64,000 nt of DNA from Paragorgia papillata (lineage: Eukaryota > Cnidaria > Anthozoa > Scleralcyonacea > Coralliidae), in the NCBI GenBank assembly GCA_035771165.1, contig JAWNZC010000304.1, positions 713,501 to 777,500 of the forward strand, written 5' to 3'. Of the stretch, positions 56,801-64,000 are shown piece by piece. A model generated the notes under the pieces. It saw nothing but the letters and a program-made list of their open reading frames with translations, was not told the origin of the DNA and did not search any database. Made by a program: the position numbers and the translations under genes. How positions within the stretch are numbered: the stretch's first letter is position 1; every line of letters begins with the position of its first letter.

Positions 56801-59800
56801 TAAACATCTTCGCCCAATTTCCCTAACACCTGTTCTTTCGAAAATAGCTGAAGAATTTGTGGTAAGAGAACATTTGAAACCAGCAGCACTTGAAGCTCTG
56901 GATCCAAACCAATTTGGTGTCATCCATCAACAAGCCAAGCCCTGGGTAAAAATGTTCCATAAATGGACTGAAGCAACGGATGGAAATGGAGTTTCTGTTT
57001 GGGTTATCATGTTTGATTACCAAACTGAAGTTTTTGATTATGTTGACCATAGCATTCTTTTATCTAAACTTAATCATCTTCGTGTCCCTAATACGACCAT
57101 AAATTTGATTGCAGATTTTCTCTGCAATAGGAAACAACGTGTAAAAATGGGAAATGATTGTTTTTCTGAATGGAGAAATGTTCCAGCTGGTGTCCCACAA
57201 GGTACAAAACTTGGACCTTGGCTGTTTATTATAATGATCAATGACCTGTCTCCAAATAGGGATGATCAAGTTAAATTTGTTGACGACTTGACTATTTCAG
57301 AAACAGTGCCAAAATTTAGCCACAGTAAGGTCCAAGATTATGTAACGGATATCCAAAGGTGGTCTGACACTAACCTGTTCCGTTTGCACGACGACAAATG
57401 CAAGGAACTAAGGATCGATTTTAAAAAGAACAAGAGCATTTTCACTCCAATCCACGTAAATGGAAAACAATTAGAAGTAGTTGAGGAGGCAAAATTACTT
57501 GGTCCCACGTCCGATTTAAAGTGGAATAATCATGTGAATAACATTGTGTCGAAATGCTCAAAACATTTATATCTTCTCGTGCAATTAAAGCGCGCCAAAG
57601 TTCCTGTTAAAGACATCACCCAATTTTACTCTACATGTATCTGTCCAATATTAGAATATGCTTCCACTGTTTTTCATTATTCACTCCAGAAGTACTTGAG
57701 TGAAGATATGGAGCGCATTCAAAAACGTACTCACTCCGTTATATATCCACTACTTAAATACGAAGACGCGTTAGTGGAAAGTGGCTTAGCAACACTTCAT
57801 GACAGAGGTGAAACAAGCATGTGAAAAACTTTTTAAACAAATTTTAGAAGACCCTAATCACAAAGTAAACAATCTTATTTCGAAAGTAGATACGTCTCTT
57901 AATTACAATTTGAGAAATATAAAGAGATTCATATTCCTAGTTTTAATACAGTTCGTTTTAAGCGCTCATTTTTAGTAGCAAGTAGTCTTAATATCAACAA
58001 TTAATGTCATTATATTTTATTTTATTTTAATAATTCTGTAATTTTCATACATAACTATTATGATCTACAAAATTTTGTAACCACCATGTAATTCAGTAAT
58101 TTCTACTGTAAATGTGTGAATTGTTAAACTATCTATCTATCTCAGTCATTGGAACCCAAGATAGATGTCCGTTTCCGCACAAGAGGGGTGTCCGCACAAG
58201 CTAGAGGGGTGTCCGCTTAATAGGGGTTGTAACTATATGGTGTTTTATTAAAGAAATGGCTGGGACCTCGCCTAAGTATCCGCTTAAGAGAGGTGTCCGT
58301 TTAAAAGGGGTGTCCGTTAATAGGGGTCCGACTATATATTAAAGAAGAATTTTTGTATCCACTGCGCATGCGAGTAGATGCTTTGTTGGCATGCAAGGTT
58401 TTCCGATATTAGTTAAGTAACAATAGAATATTCTTCGGGACTAACAAATTTCAGAAGGTTTTTCCGATCTCATCCCGTGTCAGTCCGAGCAGTCTGACGC
58501 AGTCGATTCGTGTACGCCCAAGCGTGTCTATTTGTATACTTGTATTCTTATCAATATAATATTCTTAAAAATATATAATAAATGCAACCTATACAACCTA
58601 TACAATCCCAAAAAACTTGTTTTAAGAAAAAAAGTACTTGTTTTAAGATTTTCTTGTCGCGTCTGCAAGATAATAATCTTGCTGGGTTTTCTTGACAAGA
58701 TATTTTGTCTTGAAACAAGATTAAATATCTTAAAACAAGAAATAAAATCTCAAAACAAGAAACATTATCTTGACAAGAATTGGAGGTTTTGCAGTGTAAC
58801 ATACTGTTCTTGTATTGCTAGATATATACTCTTATAAAGGTACTTTTGACATCATTTGAACACGAAAGAAGTGTAAAGGCACTCGGCTATCGCCTCGCGG
58901 TGCTCCCACTCAACTTCTTTCGTGTATAAATGACGTCAAACCCCTTGATTATAATATAAGAGTAAATATGCTTTATGTTTTATTTGTTAAATAATGAGTC
59001 GGTGTGTGATGGCGTATAGCGGATGACGTCAATGACGTGAACTTTTTCGCGTTTCCATGGTTATACATAAACACGGCTTTCACTGTCAATCACCGCACAT
59101 GAATTTTCAAAATGTTATTATATAAAAGTATTTCGCGTTTCGCTCGATTAAACTACATATTCTAGGGACTTTTGCTGAAGGAAAATGTCGAGTGTTAGAA
59201 TATATACATTATACGACTACCCCGGAATTGACTCATTTTAAAAAGCTTTCCCGGTTGGAATCGAACATGCGACCCCGCCATGGTAGTGTATAGCTAGACT
59301 ACATGTTCTCTAGGGATTTTTGTTGAAGAAAAACTTTGAGTGTAATTATAATATATATATATATACATTATACCAAACTGTATGGGACCATTTGCGAAAA
59401 TGTATCATCAAAGCCTCCCGGCTAAAATTGAACCTGCATCGCCAGTGCAGTGCTCTGACCACTGAGCTACTGAGGGTGTTGCCGTGTTGCTCATAGTCAT
59501 AAGTTGTTAGTTCTCAGTGGATATACATTGTACGGCGATCGAATGATAGACATTTACAAGTCTAAATATTCTAGGGATTTTTGGTGAAAGTAATTGCGAA
59601 AATGTATCATCAACTCAAGGCTTTTCGGCTTGAGTCGAACCCGCGAGCATGTGACACAATCAATGCAGTGTCGAGTGCTCTGCGCTATGGAGGCTGAAAG
59701 AGAGAGGCCTAGAGCTAAATTACAAGTTCTGTATATAGTAATACATGATAGTGACAGATATTTTACATGCATTGACACCATCAAAGTACATGTTCCAAGA

Positions 59801-60765
59801 CTCTGCGTTTTTTGGGTAGGTATACTCGATTTTCACAACAGCCGGGTATACACGTATAACGTAATGACATAAAGTAAGCCTATAACACATGCACTACGAT
59901 CAAATTTGACACATCCACACTCACGACAAGTACAGTGTAGGCGCAGGAACCGAAAACACAAACTGGTCGTCAGGATATATTGGTAATTTTTGGGTCTTTT
60001 TCTTTACAAATTCTTGTTGCTGTGTTCATTGAAGACTGATATTGGTGGTAACGCCGGTGAAGAATTGGGTATATTATGAGCATACAATATTTGGCATTTC
60101 ACTCGATTAAGCTACATGTTCTAAGTGTTTTTGGTGAAGGGAAATCTTCAGTGTGTATATACATTTTAAGACCAAACCGGGATCAGTTGCGAAAACGCAA
60201 CACCATGCAAAGCCTTCCAATTATAAGAATTGCGGAAGCCGCGACCCTGCGACTCTACTTATGCAGTATCCGAGTATCCACGAATACCCGTCACAGTTTT
60301 AACATGCGCGTTCTGTTGATTTTTATACGGATGGCCTTATATACTGTTGTATATTCCATAACACTCGAAATTTTCTCTCTCAAAAAATTCAGAATATACA
60401 TATATAGTTTGAGTGAATTGCCAAATAAAACTTGTATACTTATTATACACGTACTTCACATTCTACTAGCTAGCGCTGCCGTATATTTTCTACTGCATTT
60501 TACATAAGCTTCGGTCAACGGCAAGTCTCGTTAACCCAGGGTTTAAAAAGAAAGACATGTACATTACGTACCAATAGTACTCGTGGCCTCGGCGATGAAA
60601 GACTGTTACAGCAGTTTCCCATACGAGCATGAACAAAATAACGAGAAACCACCAATACGTTGCGTCTCTCTTCACTTGTGTTACCCACCATATTAATAAA
60701 CAGGCATGGAAACAGAAAACGAAGCGACTTAGAAATGCCGCGATGTACGTAAAAATCCTTTCCAT
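44810..60765 (-). CDS. TMEM26-family membrane protein, one exon not found
   Basis: Four minus-strand exons encode a TMEM26-like protein, a little-studied animal family of multi-pass membrane proteins without known catalysis. They are 60765-60572, 50661-50575, 49590-49379 and 45542-44810. Conserved blocks are the first membrane segment and W..TQVKRDATYWW (exon 1), VGRWMLPKGAISRDQLS with IATAADIVEL, and WSMSLFQF, PFLVVRLVLVSYYKV and AKNALLVMLQVYR (last exon). The phase-2 end of exon 1 and the phase-0 start of the 87-nt exon require at least one further exon, which should hold the second membrane segment. Compared with vertebrate TMEM26 the last exon has an added Lys/Glu-rich loop. The introns are full of SINEs, LINEs and minisatellites. 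Confidence 0.85.
45543..46500. other. intron DNA, nothing recognised
   Basis: Part of the TMEM26-like intron. No supported element except short unbounded inverted pieces. Confidence 0.4.
46505..46757 (+). mobile_element. tRNA-derived SINE (family S2), plus copy
   Basis: The tRNA-like head has TGGCACAGTGGTTAG and CTCGATTCC. A conserved body follows (TTTCCTCCGGGTCTCCGGTT, CACTGGACCAATGAGGGTGG, AACTGATAGAGTTATCCAG). The minus-strand copy is at 52545-52850. Confidence 0.88.
46996..47370. mobile_element. TTAA-A family fragment split by a TTAA-B MITE
   Basis: TGCCTATGAACCAAAGATTA and AAGTTTGCCTTATTTGAAAG, normally adjacent in this family, lie on either side of the nested element. Confidence 0.7.
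47018..47337. mobile_element. TTAA-flanked MITE (family TTAA-B), 320 bp
   Basis: AGGTGCTGTCCAGTCCGTTC is mirrored by GAACGGACTGGACAGCACCT. TTAA stands at 47014-47017 and 47338-47341. Related to 19430-20077. Confidence 0.87.
47369..47757. mobile_element. MITE with GGGCTCTGTTTA termini
   Basis: GGGCTCTGTTTATATGAAGC is mirrored by GCTTCATGTAAACAGGGCC. The interior repeats CGATCAGATCGAAAA-type motifs. Confidence 0.8.
48297..48535 (+). mobile_element. 5S rRNA-derived SINE
   Basis: The head has AAAGTTAAGCCCAGTTAGAC and TGGGTGGGTGACCGCTTGGG. The tail has CATGTGAGTAGAGTTG, GGAGGGTTTTTCACCGG and GGTTTTCCTCCCTC. Best-preserved plus-strand copy here. Confidence 0.88.
49379..49590 (-). CDS. TMEM26-like core exon
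   Basis: The acceptor is GTTTTTAG/ATTTTC at 49590 and the donor GACGT/GTAAGT at 49379. It encodes LSILDQTFVLLLVVGRWMLP, GAISRDQLS and an ATAADIVELTE block, the family's most recognisable segment. Confidence 0.9.
49724..50303. mobile_element. hAT-like element, second partial copy
   Basis: It matches 29954-30530 closely (for example ATGGACAGGTCACACTTTTG and ATCTGCCGAACAAAAGCAAA) and lacks the right terminus. It lies in the TMEM26-like intron, 134 bp upstream of the core exon. Confidence 0.83.
50575..50661 (-). CDS. TMEM26-like luminal-loop exon (87 nt)
   Basis: The acceptor is TTCGTCTTCAG/C at 50661 and the donor GAGAG/GTAAGC at 50575. It encodes 29 residues with two cysteines and two possible N-glycosylation sites (NGT and the CSTT region), ending in phase 0, which matches the next exon. 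Assigned by splice sites and phase; sequence similarity is weak. Confidence 0.5.
50766..51140. repeat. CAA/CAG/ATC trinucleotide-rich region
   Basis: A (AAC)n tract followed by mixed AGC, ATC, CAC and AAC triplets. Poly-Asn and poly-Leu frames are artefacts. Confidence 0.95.
51598..51880. repeat. palindromic MITE-like repeat
   Basis: CAACCTATCAATGTTAAGCC at the left is mirrored by GGCTTAACATTAATAGGTG at the right, with pyrimidine/purine C and G runs inside. Confidence 0.78.
51980..52260. repeat. palindromic MITE-like repeat
   Basis: GGCACAGAATAGTAATTATA and CAACCAGAAGTCCAACT are mirrored by AGTTGGACTTCTGGTTG and TATTACTATTTTGTGCC. Confidence 0.8.
52545..52850 (-). mobile_element. tRNA-derived SINE (family S2), minus copy
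   Basis: Reverse complement of the family at 46505-46757, with a short insertion next to the head (AATTTTTTTTAATCAGATAA). B box complement GGAATCGAACC. Confidence 0.87.
52985..53960. repeat. GACTTTTATGGT minisatellite, about 1 kb
   Basis: Degenerate units of about 12 bp (variants of GACTTTTATGGT, AACTTTTATGGC, GATTTTTATGGT), often in 24-36-bp higher blocks. FYGNFYCHFYGDF-type frames (plus) and KVTIKVAIKV-type frames (minus) are artefacts. It lies in a TMEM26-like intron. Confidence 0.93.
54434..54811 (+). pseudogene. LINE endonuclease N-terminal part
   Basis: The frame contains LNSNAEVAAFTETWL and GCQLVRKDR, followed by GGVCIYI, which is the AP-like endonuclease start. There is no ATG where needed; the coding is broken by the inserted element and continues at about 55716 with an MDDLNRLNTSRI block. 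Confidence 0.75.
54811..55715. mobile_element. palindrome-bearing insertion inside the LINE
   Basis: About 900 bp split the endonuclease frame. The borders hold GGATATGAGCTTTT...GCTATCAGCTCATATCC near the left and AACAGTTATACCAT...ATGGTATAACTGTT near the right. The exact target duplication is unclear (an ATTAT-like repeat). Confidence 0.7.
56751..57824 (+). pseudogene. LINE reverse transcriptase
   Basis: 357 open codons cover most of the reverse transcriptase: PISLTPVLSKIAE, a VPQGTKLGPWLF block, FVDDLT (catalytic Asp pair) and CPILEYAS. The N-terminal fingers (NPYKSSGPDDIPSW) lie upstream beyond a stop codon and the C terminus continues in another frame to about 57970. Defective copy. Confidence 0.9.
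58824..58968. repeat. palindromic repeat
   Basis: ATATACTCTTATAAAGG...ACACGAAAGAAGTG is mirrored by CAACTTCTTTCGTGT...AATATAAGAGTAAATAT. Preceded by a degenerate CTTGTTTTAAGA-rich stretch (58590-58800). Confidence 0.78.
59146..60265 (-). mobile_element. cluster of S1 SINE copies, minus strand
   Basis: At least four degraded copies (about 59146-59290, 59291-59490, 59535-59720, 60065-60265) carry the reverse of the S1 body (TCTAGGGATTTTTGTTGAAG, ATATACATTATAC) and tRNA-like head (GACCACTGAGCTACTGAGG in the second). They match the plus-strand tandem at 23386-23895. Confidence 0.75.
60572..60765 (-). CDS. TMEM26-like exon 1 (start)
   Basis: The ATG is at 60765-60763. A hydrophobic segment (FVFCFHACLLIWWV) and a second one (WWFLVILFMLVWETAV) follow. 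The donor is TATTG/GTACGT, with the last coding base at 60572. 64 codons plus 2 nt. Confidence 0.85.
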
Positions 60766-61450
60766 TTCTTTAAAATTTCTTTAGTGCTTAATTGGTGTCG
60801 TTCTTTCGGTGAGTGGTATTCCAACCGAATTGCTGCGTTGTCAGGTAAACACTCGTGTTGGAGAGCAAAACGAATCTTTCTCATTAACTCAACTTGTCAA
60901 ATTCCGCCTTCTGTTGGATAATGAGGTCGGAGTAAACAAGGATTTGTTACGGGGCGGCTAACAATACAATTCTTGACACACGGTATGGTAATTTAGTCTG
61001 TATTGACATTCGAGAGAGTCTGTTTGTCTCGACTGTTGAAGTTACAGATAAAAAATTGTTCCGATATAAAGTTTCAGAATCAGTTTTCAACTATATACGT
61101 ACATCTATATACATCCACAGGCTTTAGTGCGGAAAAGCTTAATTTACTTTGAGCAACACAAGGAATACATAACTTAATATAATACATTTTTATAAGCAAT
61201 TTAAAGAGAAATGTTAATCTATCTTACCTTCTTGAACTCATTGGATATTCTTGTTAATTTTTCTTTTTAATTATTACATAGGAAAGTGTTTTTATTAGCA
61301 GTGTTTTAATTGACAACAAGAAGTATTTCAGACAATCGGCGGAAACTATGAATAATGATTAGAAGTAAAGGATGCGAATATAGAGAGTGTGCATGTGTTA
61401 CGAAATATCGTCATTGTATTAAATTGACTCTATTCTTCCATGCTGGAAGA
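60766..61450. other. upstream region of TMEM26-like gene, no element recognised
   Basis: A possible donor on the minus strand (GAAG/GTAAGA near 61228) could mark a 5' UTR exon, but nothing else supports it. Confidence 0.3.
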
Positions 61451-61460
61451 TTTTTGTTGA

Positions 61461-61462
<2 letters not shown>

Positions 61463-61508
<46 letters not shown>
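61463..61508. repeat. (AT)n dinucleotide repeat
   Basis: About 46 bp of uninterrupted AT. Confidence 0.97.
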
Positions 61509-61512
<4 letters not shown>

Positions 61513-61601
61513 TATTGATATTCACGTAAAACTGAATATACATTGCTACTTAAAGTTTCATGCCCGTAGGCAATCTTCAGGCAATACTGGAATCCGTTAG
61601 T

Positions 61602-61898
61602 TCATTGAACTGTTTGCTGACGCATGCATGCATGGGCATAGTCTTGCGTAAGATGGCCTGGCTTCTTTTTCTTCTTCGCGTGGTAGATATTTCCCGCCAA
61701 AAATCTTCTCTGGTGGCGGCACTTGGAAAAAACTTCGGATCTTTTGTCAGTTAGAAAACAATTCTTGTTGGCTTTCATGATATACAACTTCTCATGGTCA
61801 CAAAGATTACATCGCTTTCCCCCGGTTGCGTACGATGCAGCACGTCTTAAGATTGACAAGCTAATGTTAAAAGGCCGTCCGCTCTGCTTCAAACCCAC
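61602..61898 (-). pseudogene. C-terminal fragment of GIY-YIG-type retroelement
   Basis: A minus-strand frame with RRAASYATGGKRCNLCDHEK and SKCRHQRRFL resembles the cysteine-containing C terminus of reverse-transcriptase proteins with a GIY-YIG nuclease end (Penelope-like and related animal elements), recognised from the K.CNLC...KR.E...CRH pattern. The fragment starts without the upstream domains. Confidence 0.6.
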
Positions 61899-62348
61899 TG
61901 ATCTCTATATAAACTGGATTGCTCATCTGGCTCCCTGAAAAATGAAGCCAGCAGAGATGACGAATTGGGAGCACCAAGCCGCCACGGAAACTTTGTATGA
62001 TTTCGTAGGGAACACAAGGTGACCATGCAGTGAGGTAGACGCTGTCCATCCGGTATTCCTGTGTGCACGCATTTGTTTTCGTAAACACTCTCTGACTCTG
62101 TGTTTACCTTATTTTGGAGAATGTTTCCAATAAGTCGTTGCGGGTTTACAAACGTCTGTGGGACTTGTCGAAAATACCCTGACAAAGCTCAATTCAACCA
62201 CTGATGACACGACGTTTGGAGATTGAAGGCGATTCCTGACCGAGCTAACTCTTTCCTGTCCGAATTAGTCAAATAGTATCTTATTCTGGCTAACGCCAGA
62301 CGATTTTATTCACCTCTGGGGAAGCCCTCAGACAGGAATGACTTAAGG
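61899..62348. other. no supported feature
   Basis: Intergenic DNA. Open frames overlap here but none shows family motifs. Confidence 0.35.
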
Positions 62349-62480
62349 CTGTTTTCCCATTACGTCCGCTTTTCCCGCGCGGGCGGAGCGCGGGCTTTGA
62401 AAGTTGGAAATATTTCAACTTCCAAGGCGAACTAAACAATGCTCGCTCCACCCGCGCGAGCAGACGTAACGGAAAACAGA
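62349..62480. repeat. GC-rich palindromic MITE-like repeat
   Basis: CTGTTTTCCCATTACGTC and CCCGCGCGGGCGGAGCG are mirrored by CGCTCCACCCGCGCGAG and GACGTAACGGAAAACAG. Confidence 0.78.
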
Positions 62481-62516
62481 AACGGAGCCGAAACCTAGCC
62501 ACGGCTACCACAGTAG

Positions 62517-62726
62517 TAGCCTGCGTAGCAGGCGTTCTGTTCTGGGGGAAAGGGTTGAGAGGGGCAGCGGAAAGAGGCTTGAGCGCGCGCGAGAGGCGAG
62601 AAAAAACTTCTCGCCTCGCTTTATTTTTTTCTCGCCGCGCGCGCGCTTCACCGCGCGCGCTCAAGCCTCTTTCCGCTGCCCCTCTCAACTCTTTCCCCCA
62701 GAACAGAACGCCTGCTACGCAGGCTA
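62517..62726. mobile_element. Mutator-like MITE with 9-bp TSD (copy 3)
   Basis: The 210-bp, nearly complete hairpin starts TAGCCTGCGTAGCAGGCGTT and ends with the inverse. CCACAGTAG stands on both sides (62508-62516, 62727-62735). Confidence 0.9.
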
Positions 62727-62959
62727 CCACAGTAGCCCAAGTAAATAAGTTATAAATACCACAATGCATGCCTCTTATACGCGCATTAAAGATAGAAACG
62801 TGAAATGCGACCTGTTGCCTAATCGCCCATTTTTCCTTTTCTGGAAATCCCATTTCATTTTTTGGCCTCACATTTACTCTTATTTTGTCGAAGAACTTTG
62901 ACTCGAAACGTCATAATTATTTTGTTTTTTTCAAATATCGGCGGTTTACCTACATAGAT

Positions 62960-63480
62960 CTGGTATTTCACCAGTATCAATCCAAGATCTATTTCATAAA
63001 CGTTTAAATCTATATAATTTGAGAAAACAAAACTGTTTATCCTTGCCAAGACCCAGAACTGAAATGATGAAGAAGTTCCTAGCATATAAAGGCTCGGTAT
63101 TGTGGAACAATCTTGATAATGAAACTAGGGCCGGAACTGGAACAGTACAAGATACAATCTCGTTCCCAGAGCCCACGTTCCCCACCCGGGAAACGAGAGA
63201 CTCTGGGATAATCCGTTTCACATCGATATTTCATTGGCTGATGAACATGATTACTCTTCTTCCGGATAACAAAAATCCTGTGATGGCGTGAACGGATTAT
63301 CCCAGAGCCTCTCGTTTCCCGCGCGCTGGGTAAGGGGAACGTGGGCTCTGGGAACGAGATTGTGCAAGATATTAAACAAACAAGCTCTTAAACTTTTATT
63401 TGTTGTTATATTGAGGTTTGTATTTCCAATATGGTAATGAGGATGACGTCTATGGAGGTATAATTTGCATACGCAGTGTT
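62960..63480 (+). mobile_element. LINE 3' end split by a MITE
   Basis: The frame (about 62965-63147) reads LYNLRKQNC, LPRPRTEMM, KGSVLWNNL and DNETR, the C-terminal pattern of LINE reverse transcriptases. It resumes after the MITE at 63365. Confidence 0.78.
63155..63364. mobile_element. hAT-like palindromic MITE, intact, 210 bp
   Basis: CAATCTCGTTCCCAGAGCCC is mirrored by GGGCTCTGGGAACGAGATTG. CAAGATA is duplicated at 63148-63154 and 63365-63371 (7 bp, perhaps 8 originally). Relatives are at 42040-42232 and 42838-42925. Confidence 0.87.
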
Positions 63481-64000
63481 CCGTTACAGCAGAAATATTA
63501 CCCAATTCACATGTTAATGGCATACTTGAATAGTATATTCTATATTTTATCATTTTTTTCATTAAAATATTCAAGCGGTTTATCATAAGAAAAGAAAAAA
63601 ACACACACACAAATGCCTACATTAACATTTTGGAAATACAAACCTCAATATAACAACAAATAGAAATTCAAGTCAGAAAATATTTTGGCATTCAACTATT
63701 CACGTTACATAGAAATATCTTATTTGAGTTTATATATATGCACTTCAAGCATACATCCCTTAGTGACCAAATGTTTGATTGATTTTATATCTAGCACATA
63801 ATAATTACTTCTTAAATAATGTAAAATGTTTTAATTCAAACAGTAGATAGTATATATTTGTAATTTTACTTCGCATTTAGTTTAGATTTAGTTAACAATT
63901 TATTTCCACGACCCCATCAGTTTTTGCTGTATATACCTATCGTGATTAAATAAATGCTTACTAATACTCCTACTACTACTACAAGTTACAAGAATAGTTA
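63481..64000. other. AT-rich DNA, nothing recognised
   Basis: No coding, RNA or bounded repeat. A CTACTACTACT run stands near the window end. Confidence 0.4.

Larger units (their letters stand above)
54434..58142 (+). mobile_element. L2/CR1-like LINE, decayed
   Basis: An endonuclease region (54434-54811 continuing at 55716-56010) and a reverse transcriptase region (about 56580-57970) are separated by stops and frame changes. It ends near a (CTAT)n tail (58129-58142). The catalytic box reads FVDDLT. It is inserted in a Tigger-like element and is itself interrupted by a palindromic element (about 54811-55715). Confidence 0.85.
54130..58334. mobile_element. Tigger/pogo-like TIR element interrupted by a LINE
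   Basis: CAGTCGGACCCATATTAAGC at the left is mirrored by TTAATAGGGGTCCGACT at the right, with repeated GTGTCCGCTTA motifs inside both ends and TA at the left border. This terminus style is known from Tigger/pogo elements. Only about 500 bp belong to it; the rest is the nested LINE. Confidence 0.75.

Noticed and set aside
59881..60070. Candidate for the missing TMEM26-like exon (hydrophobic FVFSVPAPTLYLS followed by GT)
   Set aside because: The reading phase does not fit exon 1 and the sequence lacks the expected tryptophan/leucine pattern.
62290..62871. 193-residue Arg/Ala/Pro-rich frame
   Set aside because: It runs through two GC-rich palindromic MITEs; composition explains the open frame.

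Overview
The window looks like intron-rich, AT-rich nuclear DNA of a non-vertebrate animal. A cnidarian is the most likely source, inferred from the style of the retroelements, the 5S-rRNA-derived and tRNA-derived SINEs and the very high density of palindromic MITEs; no species can be named from the sequence alone. Only two host genes can be read with confidence, and both are on the minus strand.

Host gene 1 is a complete gamma-glutamyltransferase (glutathione hydrolase). Seven coding exons run from 28379 down to 10933. Every splice junction can be placed with GT/AG sites and matching phase, giving a 584-residue type II membrane enzyme with all the key catalytic motifs. Host gene 2 is a TMEM26-family multi-pass membrane protein from 60765 down to 44810. 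Four coding exons are identified; the exon for the second membrane segment was not found. A third candidate, at 6775-7698 on the plus strand, is an unidentified repetitive hydrophilic reading frame that begins right after a good splice acceptor.

Nearly everything else is mobile or repetitive DNA. Layout: 1-5658 is a minus-strand Ty3/gypsy element with frame breaks, whose 3' part lies outside the window; 5.7-6.6 kb is simple repeat; 7.8-10.3 kb is palindromic elements and a large MITE; 10.3-10.9 kb is a LINE 3' end touching the gamma-glutamyltransferase stop codon; 11.3-28 kb is gamma-glutamyltransferase introns packed with nested MITEs, a broken satellite-like array, 5S-derived SINEs and tRNA SINEs; 28.5-34.6 kb is MITEs including a hAT-like element with an 8-bp target duplication; 34970-36874 is a foldback-type element with a 10-bp target duplication that carries a DIRS-like ORF1 fragment; 37-44.6 kb is MITEs and a minisatellite; 44.8-60.8 kb is TMEM26 with introns holding SINEs, a 1-kb minisatellite and a three-level nest (Tigger-like element, containing a LINE, containing a palindromic element) at 54130-58334; 61-64 kb is fragments of a GIY-YIG retroelement and a LINE, plus Mutator-like and hAT-like MITEs.

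The two host genes show no functional linkage. The main interest is the transposon biology: several insertions can be proven inside the window by target-site duplications, and one by an intact empty-site copy of the interrupted repeat. The strongest single object is the foldback-type element at 34970-36874.
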